A stretch of DNA of 64,000 nucleotides, from assembly GCA_036785325.1 (NCBI GenBank), contig JAXIVH010000005.1:14502341-14566340 (forward strand). The letters run 5' to 3'. The notes below the pieces were generated by a model. It saw only the letters and a program-made list of their open reading frames with translations, made no database searches and was not told where the DNA came from. The position numbers and the translations under genes are program-made. The stretch is from Urophycis tenuis (lineage: Eukaryota; Chordata; Actinopteri; Gadiformes; Phycidae). Below are positions 40,060-59,095 of the stretch, piece by piece (position 1 is the stretch's first letter; every line of letters starts with the position of its first letter).

Positions 40060-43058
40060 TTATCCCCGAAGGTGCTGGACCTTGCCCATGAAGCTCTTGA
40101 CTCTCTCCGGGTCAACGGGATTGGCCCAGTGGCCGCCCTTCTTGAAATGAGAGCCAATGATCATGGCGTTGGCGTCCATGTACTGATCCACGTTGTCGTG
40201 GGTCACTCCTGAGCCAATCAGCACTGGGATGTTCACACACTGGGCAACGGCTAGAAGGCAGCAATACAAAAATATTATGTTTATGAAATATAATTTTGCA
40301 TGTATATTTTTGCATGCTTTGTTTTTTTTATTCTGTATTTGATCTTACGTCTGAGGATGTTATTTCTTTGCCATTACACAATTGTTTTGAACAACTATGC
40401 TACGAGCAAATATGTTCCTGCTACCACAGTTTTAAATGGTGTACAGTGTTTGCAAGTCGTTTCCATGGACGCACACTAAAAACAGAATAAAGCAGCTGTC
40501 GCATCCACAGTCCAGGGGGGGCCTTTGCCCTCTGCAGCCCCTTCAGCCACAAAGACCCTAGGCAGGGCCACTCTGCCAGACAGGGCCTCTGCCCGGACAT
40601 AGCTCATTTAACAACAGCCACAGAGATGAACACCACTTCAAATCACAAGTATTCCAATCAGCTGAGGATCCTTGCAGCCCAACACACATGCCACCATGTA
40701 TTGTCCAACACGGCATCGGCTAGCTATAGCCAGACATAATGCAACACACATGCACAGGAACACGTGTCAATGTGGCTTTTTTTTTTTTTTTTTAAGTTTC
40801 AACAAACATGCACCCAGACAACCTTGGACTTTATACAAGCTGACGTCCTTCAAACTGTCATTTGAATTCAGCCCTCAGCCCGTGCCTGTGTGTCTTTGTC
40901 TTGCTGGATGTTTATCTGAAAATAAACAGTATTTTGAAAGGGTGGGTCGGTGGGCGTGCTTTAAATAGCAATACCGAGGCCCAAATTAGCTTGGAAAGTT
41001 GCAAGGACACTGAGACTTTGACGCAGGCAAGCTACGTCGGAGTGTCTCACCGTGGGTACAGCCAGGCTTACATGATCACACATGGAACAGGTTGTGCTGC
41101 CCACATGAGTTTAAAATGAAGCTGTCACACCATTCAAAGATCAGAGGTTTTAAATGTCCTACTAATCCAAATATGGTCACACAACTTTGTGTTTGTCACA
41201 ATGTGCTGCTCAGTGTATTTCAGATTATAATGATTAACTGAATAATATATAATAGTAATAGATTCCTTATCAGTCCTTGACTGGTAGAATGCTGGTGGTG
41301 GTTGTTGGGGAGGGCGGGGGGGTATCTGTACAAATGCTTTCCTCAACAGAAACTCACAAGCACAACAACATGTCCGCCTGCCGTATTGGGTAACAGTCCA
41401 TGTCAACTATGATGATGACACCAAGTCAACCCCTGCCACGTTCAGGGGGGCCCTCTAGCTGGCAGACATGTGAACTACAACAGGAATGTTGGGAGTGCTC
41501 GCCATGCTCCTTCAATCAAAGGGGAAGCATTTTGATCACATTTGTCACAGCTATTTACACTTCAGCGCACTAAACTACGGTGCACAACCACTAAATAGTC
41601 ACAAAGCCAGGGGTTCAAACCCTGAACCATTCGGCTAGGAGTCACCATAATCACTAGACTGTCCTTAACCTATGTATCAGACAGTATCCACAGTATGCAT
41701 GGACAGTACACATTATTTTTTTGGTGAAAACCACCTTTGAGTTCTCGTGGATCTGCCTGCGCCCCGGTCGCGATTCCGGTGACGATGAGGCCGTCTGAGA
41801 GGAAGAACTCTGCTGCCTTTGCCGTCTCTTCTATGCTCACGTCAGATGTCAGGGCATGAGAACTGGGAAGCACACACACAAACGCAAATCACTCTTGCTC
41901 AAAGACATGGACCCTATTAGAGCATCAACCTAGATGATGTATAGTTTACAGCGGTTAGCGGGCCTGTGACAAGGCGCCTTTATGTCATACCTCTTGGTTT
42001 GTAGCACTTACAAATACCTGTAGTTAGCATAATATGCAGGTATTTTAAAAGCCTATGATTTACTATGTATCCAAAGCATCAAGCATGCCCACAGGTTAGG
42101 GTGCGTACATCGAACACAGTGCCTTTTGCCGCGGGAGTCGGACACGCCGCTCATGTCCCCTACCTGTGTTTTTTCTTGATGTCGGTGAAGATCTGGACGT
42201 GCTCCGCTCCGATCTGCCTGCGGTAGCGCAGCAGGTCCCCAGCGCATGCATTCAGCAGGCCCTCGTCCGCCACGTGGGAAAACACAAAGCCTTCCGCTCG
42301 CACAAAATCTAGACCTGAGAACCCCCCCCCCCAAAAAAAAACAACAGTTATATAGAGTGACACATGGATAAACTACAATAAAGCCAGGGTTGAATCTGTG
42401 GAATCTTTCATTTTGAATGAAAAACAAATTGACGAGGATGCATTCACAGAGAACAGCATAGGCGTAGCGTGTACTGTGCCTGAAGCCAGAGCCACAGCCA
42501 TGGCAGGTTTGTTAGCAGCAGACAGAATCTGAACTCCCAGGGGCAGAGTGGGACAGAGGCCCCTCACAGCGACACACACCGCGGTCATGGAGGCACACAC
42601 TTCGGGGCCCACCGATAAGGAGTAGGGGACATCATGCATGTTTTCAATGATCAGGCCATCCTAAAAGAGAATACAGAGTGTGACTGTGACTTATTTCTGG
42701 ACTACTTTTTCCCAGATGTTGTCTACAATCAATATGATTATTGGATCAGTTCTTGACCATTCTTAGTGCAGTTTCTCTACTTACAATCCCCGCATTGAGG
42801 TACAGCTCTGCTTCTCTGCATGCCTCATGGGTCATTTGAGAAATGTTCATCTTAGCCAAAGGCGTACCTGGGATATCATACAGCATGGCAGAGTGTCGAA
42901 TACAATATTGAATAATTTCAAAACACAAAGACAATGGTTGGCTGCTAATCTACACATGACACAGTAGTTCTTAATAAAGCTTTACCTGGCATGGCTTGGA
43001 CATGAATCATTCCAATAACTACAGATTTAAGTCGCCCAAAAAGTTGAGGAAACTTCAT
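40060..43058 (-). CDS. BtpA/SgcQ-family TIM-barrel protein (6 exons, 268 aa)
   Basis: It belongs to the BtpA/SgcQ family, named for a cyanobacterial protein needed for photosystem I stability; animal members are annotated as F13E9.13-like, and their activity is not known to me. Exons on the minus strand: 43058-42986, 42867-42785, 42660-42480, 42314-42164, 41862-41735, 40250-40060, totalling 807 nt in consistent phase. Landmarks are VVIGMIHVQAMPGTP near the N-terminus, DGLIIENMHDVPYS, GVQILSAANKPAMAVALA, FVRAEGFVFSHVADEG, SSHALTSDVSIEETAKAAEF and VNIPVLIGSGVTHDNVDQY, matching successive barrel strands. The start at MKFPQLFG was preferred because similarity begins there; an in-frame ATG at 43145 would add 29 residues. 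Intron 3 appears to use a GC donor. The gene is absent, to my knowledge, from the human CCNE1 neighbourhood. Confidence 0.88.
41580..41672 (-). mobile_element. tRNA-derived SINE fragment in the BtpA gene
   Basis: On the minus strand GGACAGTCTAGTGATTATGG and B-box-like GGGTTTGAACCCC recall the SINE at 10155. It lies in the last intron. Confidence 0.55.
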
Positions 43059-43145
43059 TTCCGTGCGGTCAGTGAAGCACTTCTGACACCAAACCAGTGC
43101 TCTAATATTGACTGAGTAGCCATCTGGGTCACGTGACAAGTCCAA

Positions 43146-43727
43146 CGTTCAACACTCCTTTACTGAACAACAGATCAAAATAGTTGACCAAACGATAACA
43201 AATTGAAGATCGCACTGAAAACTATTACGCATCAATGGTTGCAACACGTTCCCGTGAGTGTTATGCTTGAACGCCTTAAAGGGTGTAGCCCCCCGCGTTA
43301 ACGTGCTAGATGCTATGCGCTTGACACACCAACCTTAGTAATAAATGCCAAAGCAGACATTTCTACACAATAACAACACGTGACATATGCTGCTGACGAT
43401 TAATTCGTATAATGCAGTCACCATCCCAGTGAAATAAAGTAATCATACATAGGTTATTTTAATGCTTAGAGACGGCTCCAGCTCTTTGTTTACATCTGAC
43501 AACTGTAGCCACGCGGTATCCGAGCCCTTCCTGTTCGGAAGACCCGCCCCTTCTGTCGTAAGACCCGCCTTTTCTGTCACCAGCCGGACACGCCCCCCAT
43601 TTACCGGTAAAATGTGAAATTTATTTTTCCCTCTGCAATAAGAACACACTGCTGGGGTAATAATAAAGGCAATTGTGTTATGAAACGCTATTTTGAAGGA
43701 AAACTACCGAATGGGTGTGAGATGTTG
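43146..43727. other. divergent promoter region of BtpA gene and ccne1
   Basis: About 580 bp separate the upstream-most BtpA ATG from the ccne1 TATA box. An imperfect repeat lies at 43530-43595 (AGACCCGCCCCTTCTGTCG and AGACCCGCCTTTTCTGTCA). No coding sequence was seen. Confidence 0.5.
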
Positions 43728-44009
43728 TATATAAACCGGTGTAATGAGGACCGGCAGTGTGTTGTTTAGCGCCAAGTTAAATCACCTCCTCCTGACGTGT
43801 TGGTGCATCAAGTCATCTGTTACCAAAGAAGGCGCAAAACAGTCGCGCCAGCAGCTCACAAGAACTAGCAAGCTGTCGGCTCACACACACACAATCTGGG
43901 CCACTGCAACCATACGGACACTCTTGGTGGTTTAACAATCTGCCAGCTCCTGCGTACTAAAACCAAGTTTATTTGCAAGAAGAGTGAACTTCAAGCAGGC
44001 AATCTTGAG
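43728..44009 (+). promoter_or_regulatory. ccne1 core promoter with TATA and E2F-like sites, 5' UTR exon 1
   Basis: TATATAAA at 43728-43735 is followed by TTTAGCGCCAAG (43765-43776), GGCGCAAAAC (43831-43840) and CGCGCC (about 43845), all resembling E2F sites (TTTSGCGC on either strand). A candidate non-coding exon ends at 44009 with donor GAG|GTGAGT. E2F control is the known mode for cyclin E genes; site use here is inferred. Confidence 0.65.
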
Positions 44010-44549
44010 GTGAGTTGAGTAAAGTGTTGACTTTCACTTTTGGACCATTTTTTTTGGCTAAGCTAATGCTAATTGAAGTCTAACAATTAAAATGCATATG
44101 CATCATTTAGAGTGAATCCCTACCATTGACCATCACTAACATGTCATTGCAATAAAAGTCGTGTAAGAGAAGGGATGAATGGAAACACAGCCCAGCTGCC
44201 TGCTGCTCGGCCATTATCTGGCGAGCCAGCTGTCCAAAGTTGGCCAAAAATAATGGTGTTCTCATTAACGATATTGTCCACCACCATACGATGTTCAATA
44301 AATAGACTTATGTCTTGCCATGGATGTGATTGTAAGAGTTATATTTGCAGTATTTGGTGCACATTGTTGACGTGAAACGTCGTGTCCGCCTTCCGTTTCC
44401 CCGCGCTGAGCCGGGCTTTGTGTCCGACCGTGGAGTGGGGGTTGGGACTGTGTTTTACTGTGGTTTAAAAGTGGAAAACTACATAAACTAACAGCCACTA
44501 TCGTTTCCTTAGGTTTGCTCTGAGACCGAGGAATACGCCGTTGGGTATA

Positions 44550-49951
<5,402 letters not shown>

Positions 49952-50990
49952 GGCGCCACGGGGAGGCCTCCCAAAACCGACCAGTGTCGTCTCCCCGCGT
50001 TGCCTGCGAAGAGGGAAGAGGCCAGCATTACAGACACGGTGCTTGTTCTCTACGCTGCGGAGCTACCAGTCCCCCCCCCCCCCCCCCACCGAAAAAAAAA
50101 GGATTTCTCTGGCGGGACGGAGGCTGCGATGTCCGACCAGGCTGTTTTTTTAAATTAAATGTTGAAGAGGACATTTTTAATTATTGCTCATGCTGCTCAG
50201 ACCAGACCAAAAGCTTTTGTTTTTTTTGTTTTTGTTTTTTGTTGTGTTCAAGTGGGATGAAAGGATGTCAACACAATGTGGCAGCGGAGGAGTAAATTTG
50301 CTAACTTTATATGAAATATCTTTATGGATTCTCCCCTGTGCCGCTCTCTCTCATCTGCCCACCTGTGTTTGGTCCACACTCTGAGCATGTAGTTGAGGCA
50401 GAAATTGAAAGGCTCTCTGGAACAAGACCACTCAGTCACTTTTAGAAATTCCAGCATAGACACACATACACTTTGGATAGATGACCTTGAGAACCCATTC
50501 TCAACTGTACATATAGTTCTTTTTTTTTTTTTTTTTTAATGCAGAGGTGGAACTAATTGAAAGACCATTTTTAAGATTTTGTTTGGAGTGAGTGTATTAT
50601 TTCTATTGTACCAGGTGTTTTTACAGTGGACCCACTAGCCTACAAACATTTTAACAGGGTCATCTTTGACTCTGTGCTGCTATAAAAGGGGTGACTTTGC
50701 GTAATGGTGGGGAAGTGTACACCTGTGTGTGTGTGTGCGTGGACGCTCGCCGTAGTAGAAGTGTGTGGTTGCATGTGTCTCCTACCGTGACATGATTTTG
50801 TTGTCGCTTCGGGACCAGTAGCTCTGCTACCTTAATGGATGAGTGAACCAAGCTTCTGAAGCTCAAATGTGTGATTGTATTTCTATTATATATATTTTTC
50901 TTATCCCTTCCAAACCGTGTTATTCCACCACCAAAACGGTAAGATTTATATTTGACATTTTAAACTCAAATGCTGCTACATATATTTTTC

Positions 50991-50996
50991 AATAAA
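50991..50996 (+). terminator. polyadenylation signal AATAAA, ccne1
   Basis: It closes a 1.04-kb AT-rich 3' UTR after the ccne1 stop at 49951. Confidence 0.7.
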
Positions 50997-51389
50997 GATT
51001 GTCTAAAGACCATTTCAATATGCTGGCTTTTATTTCCAACATGTGTTGTACTCATCAGGCTCAAGCGGCCCTATGTGGACTACATAACATACTATATCAT
51101 ACATGTGCCCTGTGGTGGTATGTCAACCGCTTCCAAGGGCCGAAGTAGAGTTTAACATTGTACTTTAGTTTCGGCCACCTTCAAATTAATCATGACTTGT
51201 CTTGCAGTCATGTTTGTTGAATTCTTAAACATAAGTTCTACAGCTCTACTGTTGGTGCTAGGTGATAAGCAAATACCAGAAACTGAAGAGCCCCTGCTTC
51301 CTTGGATTACATTTTAAATACCTTTTTTCAAATGTACAGTACAATATTAATTGGCCTACTGATAAAAGGCCAACGCTCTGGTCATGACT

Positions 51390-51540
51390 TCTGTAGTTCT
51401 CCCGACGGGCTGTCTGTTCCATTGCGTGGTTGACACCGCCATGCGTGTGTGACTGGGTGAATGTGAGGCACTAATTGTAAAGCACTTTTGAGTGCCCACA
51501 GGTTAGAAAAGCACTATACAATTGGTGTCCATGTATCTAA
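51390..51540 (+). mobile_element. degenerate retroposon tail
   Basis: GACTGGGTGAATGTGAGGCA followed by TTGTAAAGCACTTTTGAGTG and AAAAGCACTATACAA resembles the common teleost SINE/LINE end that reads GTAAAGCGCTTTGAGTG in other fishes. The family is not certain. Confidence 0.5.
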
Positions 51541-52301
51541 ACGATAACAGCATTTTACAAAACATTTCTGGTTTGGTGTTGAAGGGGGTACTTGACCCGT
51601 ACTGGTAGGGGGTATAACCATAGGCTATAACACAACACAAGCATTTTGTGATAAAGCCTTGCTGAGCGTTTAACTACAAATATGGCCGCTCAACTCTTCT
51701 TCGCTTCCTGATAAGAACTTGTACCGGTACTTGTGTCACGTGGCTAGGTGCGTCGATGACAATTAACAAGTAGCCAATGATAGAAGGTGTAGCGCACTCG
51801 TCCACTCGAGGTGGGATACATTTAGTTGAAATAAGTAAACGAGAAGCGAAGAAAGGTATTTCACGGCCACATTTAACGGTGCATGTTTGCATGATACAGC
51901 TTTGAACACATTTTTCCTAAATGTATGTGTTCTTTCAACCAGGATAACACAAGTAAAATGACGGAGGGAAATATATTCAGACCCGACCCAAACGTCGGGT
52001 AAGTAAAACATCGAGTTTGCACTGTACCTCACTACTCAACAATGGTATTACTGTGAGCCAAAGTATATTAGTAGGCCTATATTACATTAACACATATGTC
52101 GTTGGTTCACTCTCTGGGCTGCATTTATTGATAAACATAGACCAATATAGATGTATGTTGGTGGTTATCCTATTTTGTTGGTCAATTTAAATTTAGCGGA
52201 AAAATAGGCTAATTTTATCTACAGTCAAACAAAAATATGACATGCTATCGTTTGATGCTGATGTAGCTTCTCACAACTTTACTGTGTATTAGACCACAAC
52301 A

Positions 52302-52316
52302 CCACCAGATGGCAGT
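52302..52316 (+). promoter_or_regulatory. CTCF-like motif downstream of ccne1
   Basis: CCACCAGATGGCAGT is a good CTCF core match. It is inverted relative to the motif at 35352. Confidence 0.6.
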
Positions 52317-52713
52317 ATAGAACGGTGGTTTTATTTGAGGTTTCAATGAAATGGTCTGCAGAGATACCCTACTCTCCCAATGAGAGGGAGCTGGTGAAAA
52401 TCATAATTCCAACACTCCCAATATACACTGATTGACAGCAGATCAATTTTCAGCCCTTCAATTTTTTTTTTTGTATTACCTCTTTTCAAAGTCAACGGCC
52501 ATCTACCAACAATAATCACTAGTGTTAGGCCAATACATTATGTATTTGTTTGATATGGCTCCACGGTCCAAATTAGTACACACCTGTCATCATGATATTA
52601 TTTTGTAATCCTAATAATCATAATCCTATGAAGTATGATTATGAATTATCATGAAGTTAATAGATTTTACAAGATGTTCCAAGAGTGGATACATCACTGG
52701 AATTAGCCCAATG

Positions 52714-52760
<47 letters not shown>

Positions 52761-52987
52761 CATCTTCTGACAAATGCACTTATTGTAAGTCACTTTTAAA
52801 AGTCTGCTAAATGCCCTAAATGTAAATGTAAATGTTGCATGCATGCATCTATGGCTACATTGTTATATCTTGAACAATTGTATTACTGGGTCTGTTGTCT
52901 AGTATTTCCTCAAACGAAACAATTATATCAAAAGTTTCTACACAGAATATTTACCTTTGTGACCTTGACTTGTGACTTTGATTTACC

Positions 52988-53115
<128 letters not shown>

Positions 53116-54004
53116 GGGTGACTGGACGCGCAAAACAGCCTTGCAACAAAGTTTTTAGCCATGTAGAACTTAATCCATTAGACTACTTAGGAGTGCGTCA
53201 TACGAAAACTAGATCAGTGGCGGTTAAACCTCACATTGTTGGGTAACGGGGGTAAAACTCCCATCGCAGATGTAGGCTTGTTGGTCCCTATGGGTTACCC
53301 CTCCTCGCAGCGCCAGCGCTGCGACGCTGTACCCACGGTGTTGTTTGCGACAGCTGAGTCGCGTTAGATCGAGGCCAGACCTCCCTCAGGGCACTGACAC
53401 CGTCCCGTGTAAACAAGCAGCATCAGTGTATATCAAGCAGACGCTTTGATGTCACCCGTCTGACTTAATTTCTTTCTTTTTTTCCCCTTCTCTTTCCTCC
53501 CTCGAATGCAGCAAAGTTGCCTACGAATCGCTGCTTTCGACAACTTTTCCTACTTAATGATCAGAAAATGCAGCATCAGTGACTGCAATTAAGTGCTAAG
53601 CATGACACGCACGTCCCTCAGTCCGAGAACAAGCCCGGTGGTTAATGAGGGACCAGAACAGCCCCTGCCTGCCGCACCAGGCTCCAACTCCGTGGTGTTC
53701 ATCAGTTCGCACTGGGAATATACCGCACATGCCGGTCTCTCTGTCACAGTGTTTAAACCTGCGTCTGCCTCCCTCTTGTGGCCACTCTAATTAAGCACAT
53801 CAGGGCCAAAACACAGTTTGCGTCCCCTTTCTTCCGAGAAGAGAGGGACGGCTGTCTCCAAAGAACTAGCTGATCTTGTCACATCCAGAATGTGTGTATT
53901 TGCGTGACAGTTAATTATAGGTTACTTATCAGATCATAACAAATGCCAAACACCATAATGAGCAGTGGAATATTTACATCAAGTGAAGAGCCACAGATGA
54001 CCTC

Positions 54005-54007
<3 letters not shown>

Positions 54008-54091
<84 letters not shown>
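54008..54091. repeat. (CA)42 microsatellite
   Basis: Uninterrupted CA run of about 84 bp in gene-poor DNA. Confidence 0.98.
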
Positions 54092-54094
<3 letters not shown>

Positions 54095-55810
54095 CACATA
54101 TTTATCCTTGGGTCACTCTATGCTTTCTTCCACTGAGATTGGGTTAATTTGAACTGTTGTCCATGTATTAAGCCACCTCTGTTGTTGATCCTAAAGACCA
54201 AGCATTTAGCTAGCCAGGCTGTTCACCTTCACCTGCTGTGTGTGTTACAAGACAGCGTGCCGTCTTACCTTGTTGTCTCTGAATATTAAAGCACATTGAG
54301 CACAGTACAATGGAGCATGTGTAGGTTATGAATATGAATGATTTTAATGAAAAGCTCTTAAAATCTTTTTCAGAGTACTGTATACTGCAGGGCTGTTTGT
54401 GTGGGTTTCTTTATAAGACTGTACTGCAGATGTGTTTGTATGCGCGTGTTTGTATGCGTGCGTCTGTGTGTGTATGTGTGTGTTTTTGTAATTGATTGTC
54501 TGACTTCTTGCATGCTTTTTTTGTGTATTTGTGTCTGTGCGTGCATGTGCATGTTCGCTAATCCATGCCTGTGTGTCAACCAAGAGAGGCCGTTTCCTGT
54601 CGATTCTTCCACACACATCCCCGACTCCTTTTTTTCCATTGTAGCTCCTTTAATTAAAGTGATTTTATTCACAGGCACACAGCTGGCACCGGCTACTTTC
54701 CATTAGGCATCTGAGTGGACGCCTCCTTCACTGGGAGGACCCGCTCTGGGGCCGCTTCCTATGGAGTGTGCAATGCTATTTTCATCTCCCAGCTGAGTTT
54801 GTTGTGTGTTTTGAATTTATTAATCATTGATTTTAATGCGCTGCCTCTTGACAGTGGCAGCCACCCCTCCTCCAGCCCCCCGATTGCATTAATTAATTCC
54901 TGCTTCCCAAGCTTTACAAAATGGCATTTAAAAAACAATGAGAGGTCGACTGGCGTTTCCACTGACATATAAAGGGAGCGCGTCAAAAAAAAAGAAAAGC
55001 AAAATGTCAAAATTTGCTTTTATTTGTTCTTCCCGTGGCAGATTTTCATTGCCTCCTTTTCATTTGATGGCGCCAGATAGAAACCAGGTTATTTTAGGGT
55101 GCCATTGAAATGATGAGTAAATACAGTTTTGTCACCTTTTAATATTCAGCCTGTCTTTTTTTTCAGAAGGGGGGGGGGGGGGGGGGTCTGAAATGCAATA
55201 ATGTCTGTTTTGTGGGGCATGTTACCCTCAGCGGGACTGCTTTGCATGCAGCGGGCGTCTGGAACGCTCTCAAAGGAGCAGTAGGTCTTAAGTTGAGGAT
55301 AAGGGCCACGCAGTGGCGCCAACAATAGGTAGTCTGTCTTTATCCTTTGAAGTCTTAAACAACTATGTGCACAAAGGTTCCCCTTCCGTGAATTTGTGGG
55401 AATAGCAAAAGAGGGCGGGTGGGAGATTGGATCTCAAATGAAGCATATGGTGGTAGGAATTTGAATAGTGTTTGGGATTTGAATGCATTGACGGCGGTGT
55501 ATTCTTTTTTTTTTTTCCCCCTTCCCTTTTTTTTTATTTATTGAGCAGACCTGAATTGTTCATCCATTTAAATGAGTGACTGGTCTGTGTGTTTGAAGAG
55601 ATAAAAGCCGGCTCTCATAATCCTTATTGACACTGTGGGATGCGTAAAGACAGGCTATGGCTAAGTCCCCGCCGCGCCCCGCACCGTGGAGAGGGGCCTC
55701 ATCCCCATTCACACCGGGTTGCTTAATGCTAAAGATTTCCTGACAGATTGCTTTCAGCAGATTGATTAGCACATGTTGTTGGGGAACCAACTTCCCAAAC
55801 TATGAGTTTG

Positions 55811-55811
<1 letters not shown>

Positions 55812-55855
<44 letters not shown>

Positions 55856-56009
55856 CCATGAGTCTTCATTGTGTGTGTGTTTTGTGTGTGTGTGTGCGTT
55901 TGTGTGTGCATGCCTGCCTGTGTATCTTTGGGGTACATGCACTGTGTGTGTGTGTGTGTGGGTAGGATGTGCACAAAGTGTGTGTGTGTGTGTGTGTGTA
56001 GCATGTGCA

Positions 56010-56071
<62 letters not shown>

Positions 56072-56372
56072 AACATGCACAGTGTGTCTGTGTGTACGCC
56101 CCAGAGAGAGTGGGAGTCATGGAGAGCTTATCTTACGCCTCAAAAAGCATTCCTGCTTAAAATTAAAAAAGAAAAAAAGGCAAACAACCCCAGTCGTAAC
56201 CTGATGGCATTTAGCTGCCCCCCCGCAGAGCCACAGGGCTCACATACATACAGAGCTGACAGCTGCAGGAGATAATAAACCTGACTCCTCTTGGCTCACC
56301 TCCATCAAGCTCTAAACGGTTGTACTGTAAGAGACACACACACACGCACATACACACAAACACACACACAGA

Positions 56373-56410
<38 letters not shown>

Positions 56411-56500
56411 CGCACACACACGCACGCGCACATACACACACACACACACACGCACACACACATATGCACGCACACGCACACACACACACACACACGCATA
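55812..56500. repeat. TG-rich then CA-rich microsatellite arrays
   Basis: TG-rich arrays at 55812-56090 and CA-rich arrays at 56333-56500 stand in opposite sense about 240 bp apart and could pair as an imperfect inverted repeat. Confidence 0.9.
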
Positions 56501-57299
56501 CAATCACAAAATCACAAACAGTTCTCTTCCTCAGTCATTTGCACATTTGTCATTAAAAACACATGTTGTCTTTTAAAAATACACAAGCTGTCTTTTTTTC
56601 TTCTTCTCTATTGCGTTTTTTTTTGCGTCGCTCTGTGAGAACATCGAATAATTTCACTGCTTTTGATCAGTCTCTGATGGAGGCCGGGCAAATGGATGGA
56701 GTGTACGATTCAGCAGGTGCTGGCACGCGTGCTTATGGTCTCGGGTCTCATCTACGTGTGTTCAAGTGTCTCTCAGTTCCTCCCTCTGCATGGACCACGG
56801 ACATATAATAAGAACGGGAAGCATTCCAGGCCCCTAGCCCTTTAGCAAACAATGCAACTGCTTGACACTGTTCAATTACCGCCCTCGTGAAACCAAACGA
56901 TCTGCGGAACCAGCATCTGAGGGAGAGGGAGGGAGAGATAGGGGGAGGGAGGGAGGGAGGGATGGAGAGATATTCTCTCTTCCAGGCTTTACCACCCTGC
57001 CTGCATGGCCTCCGACAGCATAGAGGGGGGGCGCTGAGGATGAGATGGAGAGGGCGGGAGAAAAATGGAGAGAGAGAGAGAGAGAGAGTGGGAGAGCGAG
57101 ATAGAGAGCGTGAGCGGGAGAGCGAGAGGTGGGAGAGCGAGAGGGACTCATCGATCAGGGGGGCGATCGTTGAGAGTCAGCCCGCCTCCCCCTCGCCTCG
57201 CATTGTTTTTAACTCGGCTCTCAACCCTGTTGCCATGGCACTGAGGATGGCACTTCAACCCCTGTGCTTAATGATCTCTTGGATGATAGCCTACTTGTC

Positions 57300-57680
57300 A
57301 GGCATTCATGCCCCGTTCCGTTGAGCCGCGAGACAGAGAGCGGAGGCAGGCGAGGGAGGGCTGGCGCGAGACGAGGAGGAACGGAGCGGGGGGGATGAAG
57401 TATGGCGGCGCGGCGACTTAAACATTTTTATCCCGCGCTTAAGCGACGGCGTACAGCGTGTTCACTGACGACGCGCGGGGCGCTTTAAGGGCAGGGCGAT
57501 TCTCCAAATGAAAAAGGCAGATTTTTGTGTGTGTGTGTGTTTGACTCGCGCCCGCGCTCCCGGAGGCCCGGACGCGGCCGTGATGGACGGACGTTTCCGA
57601 GGAAGGGCGGGAGAGGGAAACCAATTTGCATTCGTTTAGTGTCTCCTTTGTTTTGCAGCGTTACTTTAAAAGCCATCCCT
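57300..57680. other. CpG-rich stretch
   Basis: The interval is rich in CG dinucleotides (GGCGGCGCGGCGACTTAAAC near 57402, GACGACGCGCGGGGCGC near 57467) in otherwise CpG-poor surroundings. It could be a CpG island with promoter or enhancer activity, but no transcript is evident. Confidence 0.4.
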
Positions 57681-58693
57681 CTCTTCTGGCAGTTCAGTGC
57701 GGGGTGAGGGATTACCGTTCATATAAATAGCATCCATTGATTTTGACTAAGAGACTACTCTCTGTCATTATGAAGGCAGAAAATCCTAATTTAGAAATCT
57801 GAAAAAAAAAAAAAAAAACCCAGACGAGAGGCAGAAGAGAGACGAGCCTTGCATGGGACCCAGTAATCCGCCGTATTGCATGAAATCGGGAGGGAGGGGG
57901 GGGGGGTGTCGCGTTACAATACATGGGTTTTTAGTCATCGCAGACAAAGGTGGGGCCGGGAGCCAGCATGGCACAAGTCCTGGGTGCGAGGGAACGCCGT
58001 GGTTTTTCTGTGTTAATGCAGCAGCCCTTATCTGGCGGGGGTCCACGCCGGTGCCATACAGCGTAATGTAATGTCTTCCTTTACGCGCGCTACGCTACGC
58101 TCGGCGCTGAAGGGTTTGCACTGTTCTTGAAGGACAAGTTTAAGGGCAGGGCTTCTTTTTTTTTCTCCTTTTCTTCACGTGGAGTGAGGAAAAAAAAAAA
58201 AATAGCCCTCGATGTTTCCTTGAAATGTGTTTCAAGTTTAACACGAATGTGTCGTGGTTTATTTAGGGTTTTTTTTTTGGGGTTGTTGTTGTAATACACA
58301 GGCCATCGGCATGTCTAATCCAGGTATTTCCACAGCTGTGCTATCGATGAATTGTTTAATGTACCGCCCCCACCGTACCTCACCCACCTCCCCCCTCTGT
58401 TTTGTTCCATTGGGTGTAGCAATCGAGCATAATCACATATGACTTCAGGGAGGCGATGCGTGCTATGATGCCCCCCCCCCCCATCCCCCTCTCACCCCAC
58501 CTCAACCACCACCACCACCCCCCATTATTTAAATATGGAATGTCTCTGGCCCTCTCAGCCAGAGACATTAGCCAACGCTATTGATTGAGATTCACAGGGA
58601 AGGAGAGGAGGGTGGGGGGGGGGGAGGAAAAGAGAGGGGGAGGGGGGAGACGTGTCGACTCTCGACGCGCGTGCCGCTCGATCACATCTGACC

Positions 58694-58903
58694 TATTCTT
58701 CTTCTTCTTCTTCTTCTTCTTCTTCTTCTTCTTCTTCTTCTTCTTCTCCTGCGCCACATAAGAGAGGGGTGGGACAAGGGGGAGGAAAAGGAAGGGGGGG
58801 GAGGGAGGGGGAGGGGGAGGAGTCGGCCCGGGGAGGGAGAACCCCCCCTTCTCTTTCCACGCGATTTGGTTGTTGTTTTGTTTGTTTGTTTGTTTGTTTG
58901 TGT

Positions 58904-58971
<68 letters not shown>

Positions 58972-58972
58972 A

Positions 58973-59012
<40 letters not shown>

Positions 59013-59013
59013 T

Positions 59014-59050
<37 letters not shown>

Positions 59051-59095
59051 TGTGTGTGTGTGCGTGTGTGTGCGTGCGTGTGTGCGTGCGGTGGT
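58694..59095. repeat. (TTC)n and (TG)n arrays separated by G-rich purine sequence
   Basis: About 17 TTC units (58694-58747) are followed by an AGGGGG-rich purine stretch (58760-58850) and a TG-rich array of nearly 190 bp (58901-59095). Confidence 0.95.
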
